DNA from: Anaerolineae bacterium
GTDB taxonomy: Bacteria; Chloroflexota; Anaerolineae; Epilineales; JAHCIE01
DNA length: 15,116 bases
Direction: 5' to 3'
NCBI GenBank assembly: GCA_026129385.1
Contig: JAHCIE010000045.1
Location: 1 to 15,116 of the forward strand
In this document: in pieces, positions 6,769 to 14,701 of the stretch
Layout of the letters: each line of letters starts with the position of its first letter
How positions within the stretch are numbered: position 1 is the stretch's first letter
The notes under the pieces: generated by a model
What the model was told of the DNA's origin: nothing
What the model saw: only the letters and a program-made list of their open reading frames with translations
The model's database searches: none
Position numbers and translations under genes: made by a program

Positions 6769-8160
6769 TCAGGCTTCCTGGCGCTCAGCGCCGCGCCGTT
6801 TCTGGAGCCGATAGCGCAACTCATCCCGTGAGATGCTCAGGATTTGGGCGGCCAGGGTCTGATTGCCGCCCGCCTGCTCCATGGCTTGGGTGATAAGTTG
6901 ATGCTCCAGGTCGGCGACGGTGCGCTTCAGGTCGACTCCGCCGGGGGGGAGTATAGCGCCCGGCCGGGGCGTGGCGGGAGCGGCTTTGTGGTGGGCAACC
7001 AGATCCGCAGGTAAATGCTCCAGGCTGATCTCTGGCCCCTCGCAGAGGATAGCGGCGCGCTCGAGTACATTGCGCAATTCGCGTACGTTGCCCGGCCAGC
7101 GATGACTGCGCAGGGCTTCCAGCGCCTCGGGCGACACGTCGCGGATATCCTTGGCGAAGAGGCGGGCAAAGTCGGAAACGAACTTGGCGACGAATAGGTC
7201 GATATCCTCCACCCGGTCGCGCAGCGGAGGAAGGTCGATCTCGACGACAGCGAGCCGCCAATACAGGTCCTCGCGGAACTCGCCTGTCTCGATGGCGGCG
7301 CGCAGGTCGCGATTGGTGGCGGCGATCACACGCAGGTCAACCCGTGTGTCCTGGGTGCCGCCAAGGCGGCGTAGTTCGCGGGTCTCCAGGACGCGCAGTA
7401 GCTTGGCCTGCATTTCCAACTTCATGCTGCCGATCTCGTCGAGGAACAACGTGCCTCGGTCGGCCAGTTCGATGATGCCCTTCTTCTGGCGTTTCGCCCC
7501 CGTAAACGCGCCGGCCTCGTAGCCGAACAATTCGCTTTCCAGGAGGTGCTCCGGAATCGCGGCGCAGTTGATGGCGATGAACGACTGGGCGGCGCGCTGG
7601 CTGTTGTGATAGATCAGGCGCGCGACAATCTCCTTCCCCGTGCCGCTCTCGCCCTGAATCAGGACGCTCACCGGGCTGGCGGCGACCCGCTGAATCAGGT
7701 GCGTGATCTCATGCATGGCAGAGCTGCGACCGATGACCACGTCACTGGCCTGCTGAAGTTGGTCGGCGCGCAGGCGGCGAATCTCGCGGCGCAGGCCAAC
7801 CGTCTCCAGGGCCTGGCCGAGGAGACGCTTCAACTCCGTCAGGTCGACCGGCTTGGTCAGGTAGTCGTATGCGCCCTGGCGGATGGCGGCCTTAACGCCG
7901 TCTAGCGAGCCGTAGCCGGTCATGACAATGACCGGCAGATCGGCGTCCACCTTCTTGAGCGCGCGCAGCACGTCCAGCCCACGGCCATCGGGGAGATTCT
8001 GGTCGAGCAGGGCGCAGTCGATGTGCCGCGTGTGGACAAGATCGAGGGCGTCGGCGACGGTCGCTGCGGGCAGCGTCTCATAGCCCTGGTCGTGGAGGGT
8101 GCGGGTTAGAAAAGTGCGGAGAGTGCTCTCATCGTCAAGGATCAGGATGGAGGCGGGCAC
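6769..8160 (-). CDS. NtrC-family sigma-54-dependent response regulator
   Basis: 463 residues in the standard three-domain order. The receiver (1-120) has D9-D10, phosphoacceptor D53, T81 and K103. The AAA+ domain (about 140-380) has Walker A GESGTGKE (170-177), the sigma-54-contacting loop GAFTGA (217-222, intact), Walker B GTLFLDEIG (236-244) and WPGNVRELRN (355-364). A Fis-type helix-turn-helix closes the protein (about 420-455, GGNQTLAAQILSISRDELRYRL). The start is GTG 8160 with GGGGGAG eight bases upstream; it overlaps the kinase gene by 26 bases, so translation is probably coupled. It should hydrolyse ATP to open sigma-54 promoters after phosphorylation by the adjacent kinase. The nearest candidate target is the -24/-12 promoter at 6393-6410. 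It need not be a nitrogen regulator; relatives include AtoC, ZraR and HydG types, so no gene symbol is given. Confidence 0.95.
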   Translation of the reverse strand: MPASILILDDESTLRTFLTRTLHDQGYETLPAATVADALDLVHTRHIDCALLDQNLPDGRGLDVLRALKKVDADLPVIVMTGYGSLDGVKAAIRQGAYDYLTKPVDLTELKRLLGQALETVGLRREIRRLRADQLQQASDVVIGRSSAMHEITHLIQRVAASPVSVLIQGESGTGKEIVARLIYHNSQRAAQSFIAINCAAIPEHLLESELFGYEAGAFTGAKRQKKGIIELADRGTLFLDEIGSMKLEMQAKLLRVLETRELRRLGGTQDTRVDLRVIAATNRDLRAAIETGEFREDLYWRLAVVEIDLPPLRDRVEDIDLFVAKFVSDFARLFAKDIRDVSPEALEALRSHRWPGNVRELRNVLERAAILCEGPEISLEHLPADLVAHHKAAPATPRPGAILPPGGVDLKRTVADLEHQLITQAMEQAGGNQTLAAQILSISRDELRYRLQKRRGAERQEA

Positions 8161-10684
8161 GATCGCATCTCCCCCTCGTTGGCCAGGAGCGTAGCGAGCA
8201 GTCGAACCGTAAGAAGACCGCGCCGTGACCTTCGACGCTGTCGACGGTCACGCGGCCCCCATGCTCGTTGATGACCCGCTGGGTAATGGTCAACCCCAGG
8301 CCGGTCCCATTGCCTTTGGTGGTGAAGAACGGTGTAAAGAGCTTGCTCAGGATCGCGGGCGGGACGCCAGGCCCGGTATCGCCAATATCGACCGCCAGGA
8401 AAGCCAGGCCCGAGTCGGGGTCGGATTCCAGGCGGGTACGCACGGTGAGGACGCCGCCGCCGGGCATCGCCTGGATGGCGTTGATGATGAGGTTGGACAT
8501 GGCCTGTTCGACGCGCAGCGGGTCGCAGCGGACGATGGGCGTCGCGGGGTCGTAGTCCTTGACTAGCCGGATCTGGTGCAGGGCGGCAGTGGCGTACCAG
8601 CGTGCCAGAATATCATCCAGCATGTCGGTGATGGAGTTCAAGCCGAGTTGCAGGCGCGGGGTACGGGACATTTCCAGGATGTCTTCGAGCAACTGGTTGA
8701 GGCGCGTGCTTTCCTTGAGGACGAGGGCCAGGGCCTCGTAGTTCGGCTGGTCGGGGGGCGTTTGTTGGGCCAGGTATTGGATGCCGCTGGATATGCTGGC
8801 CAGGGGGTTGCGCAACTCGTGGGCAAGCACGGCCGTCATTTCGCCCAACAGGGCGAGGCGGTCCAGCCGCTGGCGTTCTTCCTCGATGGTGCGCTGCTCG
8901 GTCAGATCGTCGAAGACGACCACAGCGCCGACGATGGCGTTCTTGTCATTGCGTAGGGGAGCGATACTGAGACGCAAGGGGATACTCTGGCCGTCGGCGC
9001 GGGTCACAACCAACTCGTGGCCGGCGAAGGTCGTGCCGAGGCGCAGGACGTGCTGCATCATGTCGGACAGGCTGCCAGGCGCTTGAAGCACCGCTTCCAG
9101 CGTCTGGCCGACGGTGTCGTCCATGTTGAGCTTGAGCATCTGCTCGGCGGCGTGGTTGAGGGAGGTCACGCAGCCCAACCCGTCCAGCGTGATGATGCCG
9201 TTGGTCATGTTTTGGAAGACGCTCTCGCTGAAGCGCTTGACCTGCTCCAGGCTGCCGACCGTGTCTCCCAACTCGCGGAAGAGGCGGGCGTTCTCGACGG
9301 CGACGCCGATATGAGCGCCGATAACCTCGAAGAGGGGGACGTCGCGCGAAGAGAATGCCTGGGCGCGGCGCGCCCCGAGCAGAATCACCCCCGCCTCCTC
9401 GCCGTGGGCGAGGAGAGGCACGACCGCCAGACTGGCGACGCCCTCGCCGGTGAGGGCCTGGGCCAGGCTGTCTGGTGAGTAGGGCAGGCTAGGCATGAGC
9501 CAGGGCGTGGCGCTGTGCAGCACCTGACCGAGCAGGCCCGTATCGGGCGTAACAGCGTCGATGCGGGCACAGAAGTCGTCACTGAAGCCTTGCGCGGCCC
9601 ACAGTCGGGCATAGCCGTTGCGGATAAAGATCGCACCGGCATCGGCCCCCGACAGGCGCATGAGGCGGTCGAGGGCGATCTCCAGAACCTTGTCGCGCTC
9701 CAGCGAACGACTGATGGTCGTGGCGATATCGTACAGGGCCAACTCGCGGCGGCGGGCAAGCTCCTCCTCCTCGGCGGACGTCGCGCTCACTTCGCGCAGG
9801 AGGAGCCGTGCGTAGAGCCTGCCCTGGCGGTTGACGGTGCGCGCCTCGATGTTGATGAGGCGGCGAGAGTTGTCTTTGAGACCGACGCCCTCGCGGTGGG
9901 CATAGCCCATGATCAGGGCGTCCTCGATGAGAGGGCCGGGGTCGATGTCGAACAGCGCGGCCAGGGATTGGCCGGCGACGGCAGGCTGACTAAGGAGGCT
10001 GACGGCTGGTGCGGTCGCTTCCACGACACGGCCCTCGGTGTCGGTCATCAGGACTGCATCGTCAGAGTACTGGATGACCTCGCGCAGCTGAGCCTCGACA
10101 CTGGCGCGCTGGGTTGCCTCGGCGTGCATCTGGCGCCGCCAGTAGGCAGTGGTAGCGCCGACGGCGAGGCCCAGGGTCAGCACGCCCAGGCCTAGCAAGA
10201 GGGCGGGCCACGTGTAACGCCCGAACGGCCCGCCAGGTGGCTCGACCACCAGCGCCCCAGTTCCCTCTACGGCGCGGGAGGGGCCGCTGACGAGGGCCGG
10301 TTCGGGTTCAAGGGTTGGGGTCGGCACAGGGGCGATCGAGGAGAGGCCCGAGGCGGGACGCTCCGGGATAAAGAGAGGCACGACGGGAACTGGCCCCGCG
10401 ATGGCCATGGGGGCGTCGGGGGCCAGCCAGCCCATGCCTTCGCCTGTCAGGACCCATAGCCAGCCGTCTTCGGTGCGGGCCAGCAGGTTGAGGATCGCTG
10501 TCCCTTGAGGGAGTACGCGCGGCGCGGCCGAGCGTGCGGCGCTGGGGTACAGGCTTGCGTCGGCCGTGAGCGCGCCAAGTGGGCTGAAACCCAAGGGCGT
10601 CGTTGGCGTTGGCGACTGGGCGTGGGCGGTGGCAGGCAGGAGCGCGGCAACGATCAGGAGCGCAAGAAGTAGCCGTTTCAGCAT
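8135..10684 (-). CDS. Membrane sensor histidine kinase: SH3-like, PAS, GAF, PAS, HisKA, HATPase (NtrB/AtoS-like)
   Basis: 849 residues. The N-terminus is a signal peptide (MLKRLLLALLIVAALL, predicted cleavage after AHA at 22). It is followed by an SH3-like extracytoplasmic domain (about 35-90, with EDGWLWVLTGEGMGWL), a proline-rich linker (about 98-140) and one TM helix (about 159-181). In the cytoplasm come PAS (about 200-300), GAF (about 315-470), a second PAS (about 485-598) and HisKA with H622 in AHELRNPLASI. The ATP-binding domain has an N-box (NLIINAIQAM, 731-740), G1 (DIGDTGPG, 766-773), F-box (FTPFFTTK) and G2 (GTGLGL, 793-798). The start ATG 10684 lies inside the rpoN stop (ATGCTGA) with no Shine-Dalgarno sequence; the signal peptide beginning exactly here supports it. 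It very likely phosphorylates the NtrC-like regulator encoded immediately downstream. The signal is unknown; SH3-like domains often bind cell-wall or peptide ligands. Confidence 0.93.
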   Translation of the reverse strand: MLKRLLLALLIVAALLPATAHAQSPTPTTPLGFSPLGALTADASLYPSAARSAAPRVLPQGTAILNLLARTEDGWLWVLTGEGMGWLAPDAPMAIAGPVPVVPLFIPERPASGLSSIAPVPTPTLEPEPALVSGPSRAVEGTGALVVEPPGGPFGRYTWPALLLGLGVLTLGLAVGATTAYWRRQMHAEATQRASVEAQLREVIQYSDDAVLMTDTEGRVVEATAPAVSLLSQPAVAGQSLAALFDIDPGPLIEDALIMGYAHREGVGLKDNSRRLINIEARTVNRQGRLYARLLLREVSATSAEEEELARRRELALYDIATTISRSLERDKVLEIALDRLMRLSGADAGAIFIRNGYARLWAAQGFSDDFCARIDAVTPDTGLLGQVLHSATPWLMPSLPYSPDSLAQALTGEGVASLAVVPLLAHGEEAGVILLGARRAQAFSSRDVPLFEVIGAHIGVAVENARLFRELGDTVGSLEQVKRFSESVFQNMTNGIITLDGLGCVTSLNHAAEQMLKLNMDDTVGQTLEAVLQAPGSLSDMMQHVLRLGTTFAGHELVVTRADGQSIPLRLSIAPLRNDKNAIVGAVVVFDDLTEQRTIEEERQRLDRLALLGEMTAVLAHELRNPLASISSGIQYLAQQTPPDQPNYEALALVLKESTRLNQLLEDILEMSRTPRLQLGLNSITDMLDDILARWYATAALHQIRLVKDYDPATPIVRCDPLRVEQAMSNLIINAIQAMPGGGVLTVRTRLESDPDSGLAFLAVDIGDTGPGVPPAILSKLFTPFFTTKGNGTGLGLTITQRVINEHGGRVTVDSVEGHGAVFLRFDCSLRSWPTRGRCDRARLHPDP

Positions 10685-12033
10685 GAGCGGGCAGTTCGGG
10701 CGCGGCGATGGGCGGCGGCAATACCCAGGTCGTCGCGATACTTGGCGATGGTGCGGCGGGAAAGGTGATGGCCCTGCCTGGACAGGGCCTCGCACAGCTC
10801 CTGGTCAGTGAGGGGTGTCTGTTCCCCAGCAATCAGGGTGCGCAGCGCCTCCTTTGCCGATCCGTCCGAGGCGAAGAAGGCCGACAGTGGCACGATCCGC
10901 CCGTCCGGCAGCTGGGCGAATTTGCCCCGGATGGTACGGCTGATGGTCGACTCGTGAATGTCCAACTCGGCGGCCAGTTGGACCTGGCTGAGGGGCTTGA
11001 GGTGGCGCGGCCCGTCTAGCACGAAGCTGCGTTGGGCGTCGGCCAGACCCAAGGCGATGTGGGCGATGGTCCGCCAGCGTTGGTGAAGACTAGCGATGAA
11101 CAGGCGAGCGCGGGTCACGTACTCGTCTACCTGCGGCGCGTGGGTTGCGGCGCTGGCGATGGGGCGTGGGACGTGGAGCTTGTAGCGCGTCGCCTCAACG
11201 ATGGTCACCTTGAATGGCCCCTCCGGGTCGCGCGGATCCAGGTAGAGAATCACATCCGGGGTCAGGACTGGGTCAGCGTTTTCTTCGCCCCAGAACGTGT
11301 GGGCCGGGTAGGGCGCGAGGTTGTCGCGGATGAACGCTGCCGCGTCGCGTATGTCGGACTCCGGCGACTTGAGGGCGCGGGCAAGGCGCGCCCAGGCCTG
11401 GTGACTGAAGTCGGTCCAGTGGTCCGCGATGAGGCGCCGGGCCAGCGTCCGGCGGGCAGCCTGCTCGCCGTCTAGCTGGTCAAGCTGGATCAGCAGCGCC
11501 TCGCGGGCGTCGCGCGCGCCGGTTCCGGGCGGATCGAGCGACTGAACCACAGCCAATGTGTCCGACACAATCTCCTCGGCGACGCCGAGACGCTCGGCAA
11601 GGACCGCGATACTCTCGGCCAGCCAGCCCCGGTGGTCGAGGCTACCGATGATTTCCACGGCGACTGAGAAGTGGCGCAGGCTGGGATGGACACGGACTTG
11701 CTCGGTCAGGTAGTCCGCCAGGCTGCGTGGCGCACGGAAGTCGTAGTCGATGGTCTCGGCGTGCGACGCCATCGAGGCTGAGGGAGTGGTGGAGCGTCGC
11801 TCACCCGATGGCTCCTCAATCCAATCTAGCGCCGGATTATCCGCCATCTCCGCTTCGATGCGGGCAGCGAGATCGTCTGCGGCGAGGGTAAGGAGTTCGC
11901 GAGTCAGGACGAGTTGCGGCGTGGGCCGCACGGCTGGCGTGAGCTGTGGCGCGGGCTGCATGAGCCATACCTGGTACAGGGTGCGATTGGATGGATGGAA
12001 GCGCATTGGAGGGAATCGCACGCAGCGGTCCAT
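10678..12033 (-). CDS. rpoN: RNA polymerase sigma-54 factor
   Basis: Region I lies near residues 31-73 (PTPQLVLTRELLTLAADDL through ADNPALDWIE), the core-binding domain follows, a helix-turn-helix sits at about 348-371 (LSQVQLAAELDIHESTISRT) and the RpoN box SRRTIAKYR at 425-433, close to the signature ARRTVAKYR. It directs core polymerase to -24/-12 promoters that need an AAA+ activator, and such an activator is encoded two genes downstream. Start choice: upstream in-frame ATGs at 12090 and 12063 overlap the sigma-70 promoter and lie before the predicted transcript start (about 12055), so they are excluded. ATG 12033 is the first usable one (GGGGGTAGGG lies upstream); 12006 and 11961 are alternatives, and Region I begins shortly after the last. 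The 451 residues are typical of the family. The stop overlaps the kinase start. Region I is recognisable but divergent. Confidence 0.93.
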   Translation of the reverse strand: MDRCVRFPPMRFHPSNRTLYQVWLMQPAPQLTPAVRPTPQLVLTRELLTLAADDLAARIEAEMADNPALDWIEEPSGERRSTTPSASMASHAETIDYDFRAPRSLADYLTEQVRVHPSLRHFSVAVEIIGSLDHRGWLAESIAVLAERLGVAEEIVSDTLAVVQSLDPPGTGARDAREALLIQLDQLDGEQAARRTLARRLIADHWTDFSHQAWARLARALKSPESDIRDAAAFIRDNLAPYPAHTFWGEENADPVLTPDVILYLDPRDPEGPFKVTIVEATRYKLHVPRPIASAATHAPQVDEYVTRARLFIASLHQRWRTIAHIALGLADAQRSFVLDGPRHLKPLSQVQLAAELDIHESTISRTIRGKFAQLPDGRIVPLSAFFASDGSAKEALRTLIAGEQTPLTDQELCEALSRQGHHLSRRTIAKYRDDLGIAAAHRRARTARSC

Positions 12034-12061
12034 GCTGGCTATCGCCCTACCCCCGGTATCC

Positions 12062-12090
12062 ATTCTAGCATATTGACCAACGTAAGTCAA
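12062..12090 (-). promoter_or_regulatory. Sigma-70-type promoter of the rpoN operon
   Basis: On the minus strand TTGACT (12090-12085), a 17-base spacer and TAGAAT (12067-12062) match the -35/-10 consensus 5/6 and 5/6. The predicted start near 12055 leaves a leader of about 22 bases before ATG 12033. It faces away from the vanW-type promoter; the two -35 boxes are 55 bases apart. Confidence 0.7.
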
Positions 12091-12119
12091 CGCTAACCAT
12101 TGGTGACGGTTGGGAAGAA

Positions 12120-12139
12120 GCCTTACGCGGCCTTACGCC
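12120..12139 (+). repeat. Tandem 10-base direct repeat between the divergent promoters
   Basis: GCCTTACGCG is followed directly by GCCTTACGCC, a repeat of exactly one helical turn ending seven bases before the vanW-type -35 box. The core CTTACG recurs in inverted orientation (12081-12086) at the -35 edge of the rpoN promoter. The placement suits an operator serving both promoters. No binding protein can be named. Confidence 0.4.
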
Positions 12140-12145
12140 AACCGC

Positions 12146-12174
12146 TTGACCTGCTCGGCGTTGCTCCCTACAAT
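12146..12174 (+). promoter_or_regulatory. Sigma-70-type promoter of the VanW-family gene, predicted leaderless
   Basis: TTGACC (12146-12151), a 17-base spacer and TACAAT (12169-12174) match consensus 5/6 and 5/6. The predicted transcription start is about 12181, one base before ATG 12182. There is no Shine-Dalgarno sequence before that ATG, consistent with a leaderless transcript. Confidence 0.7.
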
Positions 12175-12181
12175 TCCGTCT

Positions 12182-13930
12182 ATGAAGCGTTTGACTCTTG
12201 TCGTGGCGGCTCTCGCGGTCGTCGGCCTGTTGGCTTACTGGCTGCTCTACCGCGAGCGGGTCTACCTGGGCGTCCATAGCGCCGGTTATGACCTGGGGGG
12301 CCTGACGCGCTCCCAGGCGGTAGACCTGCTCCGTCGCCAGGCAGCCCCCTCGTATGCGGGCCTTCCCATCACCTTGCGCGGGAGCGGTCGCATCTGGGCG
12401 CCTACCTACGAGAGTCTGGGCGCGCGCCTGGACGTGGAGGCGACCGCCGAGGCCGCCTACCGTGTGGGGCGCGAGAACCCGCTGGGGATGCTGCGCGCCC
12501 TGGCCCTACCCCTGGCCCCTGCTATCCTGGCTCCTGTCATCGCCGTGGACCCTGCCCCGTTCAATGCGTATCTGAATCGCCTGGCCAACGATACGGCGGT
12601 AGCTCCGACGAATGCGTCCGTGGCGACCTCGGGCACGACGACGTATGCGGTGCCTGCGCAGGTCGGCCAGCGTCTCGATGTGCCCGCGTTGGTTACCCGG
12701 CTCCAGGCTACGCTCCGCGCAGGCGCTACCGCGAGCATTGACTTGCCCATGACCGACGCGGCGCCTCAGATCAGCGACTCTAACGAGGCTGCGCAACAGG
12801 CGTTACGGCTGGCGGGCGCGCCCATCAGCCTTGTCTATGGGGACCGTGCGTGGACCCTCAAGCCGGCCGACTTGCAGGCCATGCTCGTCTATAGTGTGGA
12901 CGAGGCCGGTCGTCTGACGACGACCCTGGACCGGAACCGGGTTCAGGCGTGGGTCGCGCGACTCAGTCCCGATATTGACCGGCCGGCCAGGGACGGCCGC
13001 CTGCGCTGGGATGCAGCCGCCAGGCGGCCAGTGGCGACCCAGGCGAGCCAGGAGGGATTGAGTCTGGATGTCCTCGCCTCGACGGCGCGCATCCTGGAGA
13101 CTGCCCAGGCGAGCGTGCGCCAGGCAACGCCGCCGTTGGCCGAGCGACGGGTGGATGCCGTGGTGCGGCGCGTGCCCCCTGGCGTTGATACGTCGCGCGT
13201 TGATCAGTTGGGCATCCAGGAGCTGGTATGGGAGGAGACGAGCTACTTTGCGGGGTCGGAGCCGGGGCGTGTGCGGAACATTCAACTGGCGGCGAGCAAA
13301 TTCGATGGGGTTGTGATCCCGGCCGGCGCGACGTTCTCCTTCAACGACACGGTTGGTGAGATTAGCAGCAAGACTGGCTATGATGAGACGCTCATCATCG
13401 TGGATAACCAGACTCAGCGTGGCGCGGGCGGTGGCGTGTGCCAGGTCTCGACGACGGTGTTTCGTGCGGCGTTCTGGGCCGGTCTGCCCATCGCTGAGCG
13501 GTTCGCCCATGCCTACCGCGTCAGTTACTACGAGCAGGGCAACAAGCCGTTAGGCCTGGAGGCGACCATCTTTCAACCGGCAGTGGATCTCAAGTTCAAG
13601 AACGATACGGGTGCGCCTTTGCTGATGCAGACTTCGATCAATCCGGCCAACTCGAGTCTGACGGTGCGCCTGTATGGAACGAAACCGCAGCGCGAGGTGG
13701 CGCTTGAGGGGCCGACGGTGAAGAATCGCAAGTCGCCCGGCCCGCCGGTGTACCAGGACGATCCCACGTTGGCGGCCGGGCAAACGAAGCAGGTGGAGTG
13801 GCCGCGCGAAGGCATGGACATCGATTACTACCGGGTCATCAAGCAGGGTGGGCAGCAGGTTGCCCGCGAGAAGTTCACCAGTGAGTACGTGCCGACGCAG
13901 GCCACGTTTAAGGTGGGAAAGAAGGCATAG
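12182..13930 (+). CDS. VanW-family membrane-anchored envelope protein
   Basis: 582 residues. An N-terminal uncleaved anchor (about 3-22, LTLVVAALAVVGLLAYWLL) is followed by a long extracytoplasmic part: peptidoglycan-binding-like (YoaR-type) repeats in the first 300 residues, with GVHSAGYDLGGLTRSQA near residues 30-46. The VanW domain follows (about 390-530), with ASKFDGVVIPAGATFSFN, the hallmark GGGVCQVSTTVFRAAFWAGL and a region around HAYRVSYYEQGNKPLGLEAT. The C-terminal tail, with YRVIKQGGQQVAREKFTSEY, resembles a G5-type segment. VanW-domain proteins are linked to the cell envelope, sometimes to glycopeptide-resistance loci, but their biochemical activity is not established; resistance should not be inferred here. 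The start at ATG 12182 fits the predicted transcription start and the TM anchor; the longer frame from 12110 would begin upstream of the promoter. Divergent from rpoN. Confidence 0.9.
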   Translation: MKRLTLVVAALAVVGLLAYWLLYRERVYLGVHSAGYDLGGLTRSQAVDLLRRQAAPSYAGLPITLRGSGRIWAPTYESLGARLDVEATAEAAYRVGRENPLGMLRALALPLAPAILAPVIAVDPAPFNAYLNRLANDTAVAPTNASVATSGTTTYAVPAQVGQRLDVPALVTRLQATLRAGATASIDLPMTDAAPQISDSNEAAQQALRLAGAPISLVYGDRAWTLKPADLQAMLVYSVDEAGRLTTTLDRNRVQAWVARLSPDIDRPARDGRLRWDAAARRPVATQASQEGLSLDVLASTARILETAQASVRQATPPLAERRVDAVVRRVPPGVDTSRVDQLGIQELVWEETSYFAGSEPGRVRNIQLAASKFDGVVIPAGATFSFNDTVGEISSKTGYDETLIIVDNQTQRGAGGGVCQVSTTVFRAAFWAGLPIAERFAHAYRVSYYEQGNKPLGLEATIFQPAVDLKFKNDTGAPLLMQTSINPANSSLTVRLYGTKPQREVALEGPTVKNRKSPGPPVYQDDPTLAAGQTKQVEWPREGMDIDYYRVIKQGGQQVAREKFTSEYVPTQATFKVGKKA

Positions 13931-13969
13931 GCCGTATCTTGCGCGTCCGACCGGCGTTAGAGACAGTGC

Positions 13970-13995
13970 AAAGCCGCCGCTTGTGCGACGGCTTT
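13970..13995 (+). terminator. Hairpin terminator after the VanW-family gene
   Basis: AAAGCCG (13970-13976) and CGGCTTT (13989-13995) pair perfectly. The stem continues after one C/A mismatch with CGC-TTGT-GCG. It lies 39 bases past the stop codon. The right arm ends in TTT, followed by ATGTT, giving a short U-rich tail. Confidence 0.8.
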
Positions 13996-14026
13996 ATGTT
14001 GCCCCCAGACGGACGGAACAGGGCCT

Positions 14027-14692
14027 ATGATTCCCGATACAACAACAACCCGCGTGGCAGACCCCGGCGTATTGCGCAGTCACAGCCTGGTATGGGGCAT
14101 CGTGACGGTGGCCGCTATCCTGGGGGTGCTGCTGCTGGGCTTCACTCTCGGTAAGTGGATAACGGGTTCCGACTCGGATGTTGTGGAACTGCCGCGCCAG
14201 GCGGCCACGGCGGCGGTTGTCGCTGCGCCTCAATCTGTCGCGGCAAGTGCGCCGGTAGCAGGACTGGCGGTCGGGCAGCCTGCGCCAGATTTCGCCTTGT
14301 TGACGCCCGACGGCCAGACGATGCAACTGTCCGACTTCAAGGGCCACCCTGTACTGCTCAACTTCTGGGCGACGTGGTGCGGGCCGTGCGCCATCGAGAT
14401 GCCAGCCCTCGAGCAGATCCATCGCAAGTATCAAGACCAGGGTCTGGTGGTCTTGGGCGTTAATCAGGGTGAGACTGGGGATCGTGTTGCCCAGTACCTC
14501 AAGAGCAACAATTTGTCCTTTCCCAGTGTTCTGGACACCGATACCAATATCGCCCGCCAGTATCGCGTGACGGGCTACCCCACCACCTGGCTGGTCGATG
14601 CGGATGGGATGCTACGCCAGGTGCGGCGCGGCGCTTTCCTCGACGTGTCGCAGGTCGAGCGGATGGTGGCGGACGTCGTCGCGCGCAAATGA
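14027..14692 (+). CDS. TlpA/ResA-like membrane-anchored thioredoxin
   Basis: 221 residues. One N-terminal TM helix (about 22-42, WGIVTVAAILGVLLLGF) is followed by an alanine/valine-rich linker (about 55-80) and a thioredoxin fold of the peroxiredoxin/TlpA type from about residue 83. Visible features are GQPAPDFALLTPDG, the redox motif WCGPC (C118, C121), the E124-M-P segment typical of TlpA/ResA, and the cis-proline in TGYPTTWLVD (P185). The fold faces outside the cytoplasm. Family members reduce disulfides on exported proteins, often apocytochrome c during cytochrome maturation; no cytochrome genes are visible here to confirm that. Start ATG 14027 has only a weak AGGG just upstream. It lies downstream of a terminator and is probably co-transcribed with the next gene, nine bases away; I found no clear promoter. 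Confidence 0.92.
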   Translation: MIPDTTTTRVADPGVLRSHSLVWGIVTVAAILGVLLLGFTLGKWITGSDSDVVELPRQAATAAVVAAPQSVAASAPVAGLAVGQPAPDFALLTPDGQTMQLSDFKGHPVLLNFWATWCGPCAIEMPALEQIHRKYQDQGLVVLGVNQGETGDRVAQYLKSNNLSFPSVLDTDTNIARQYRVTGYPTTWLVDADGMLRQVRRGAFLDVSQVERMVADVVARK

Positions 14693-14701
14693 AGGCCCCT
14701 C

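Noticed and set aside
10685..10795. Upstream extension of the kinase to an earlier start in the same frame
   Set aside because: It would add 37 arginine/proline-rich residues in front of a clear signal peptide and lies wholly inside the rpoN RpoN-box region.
12034..12090. Upstream in-frame ATGs for rpoN (12090, 12063)
   Set aside because: They fall in or before the -35/-10 boxes of the predicted promoter, so they would not be in the transcript.
12110..12181. Upstream extension of the VanW-family gene
   Set aside because: It starts before the TTGACC/TACAAT promoter, and the added residues do not resemble a membrane anchor or signal.
12182..13930. Reading the VanW-domain gene as vancomycin resistance
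   Set aside because: The VanW domain alone does not confer resistance, and no vanHAX-type ligase or dehydrogenase gene is present.
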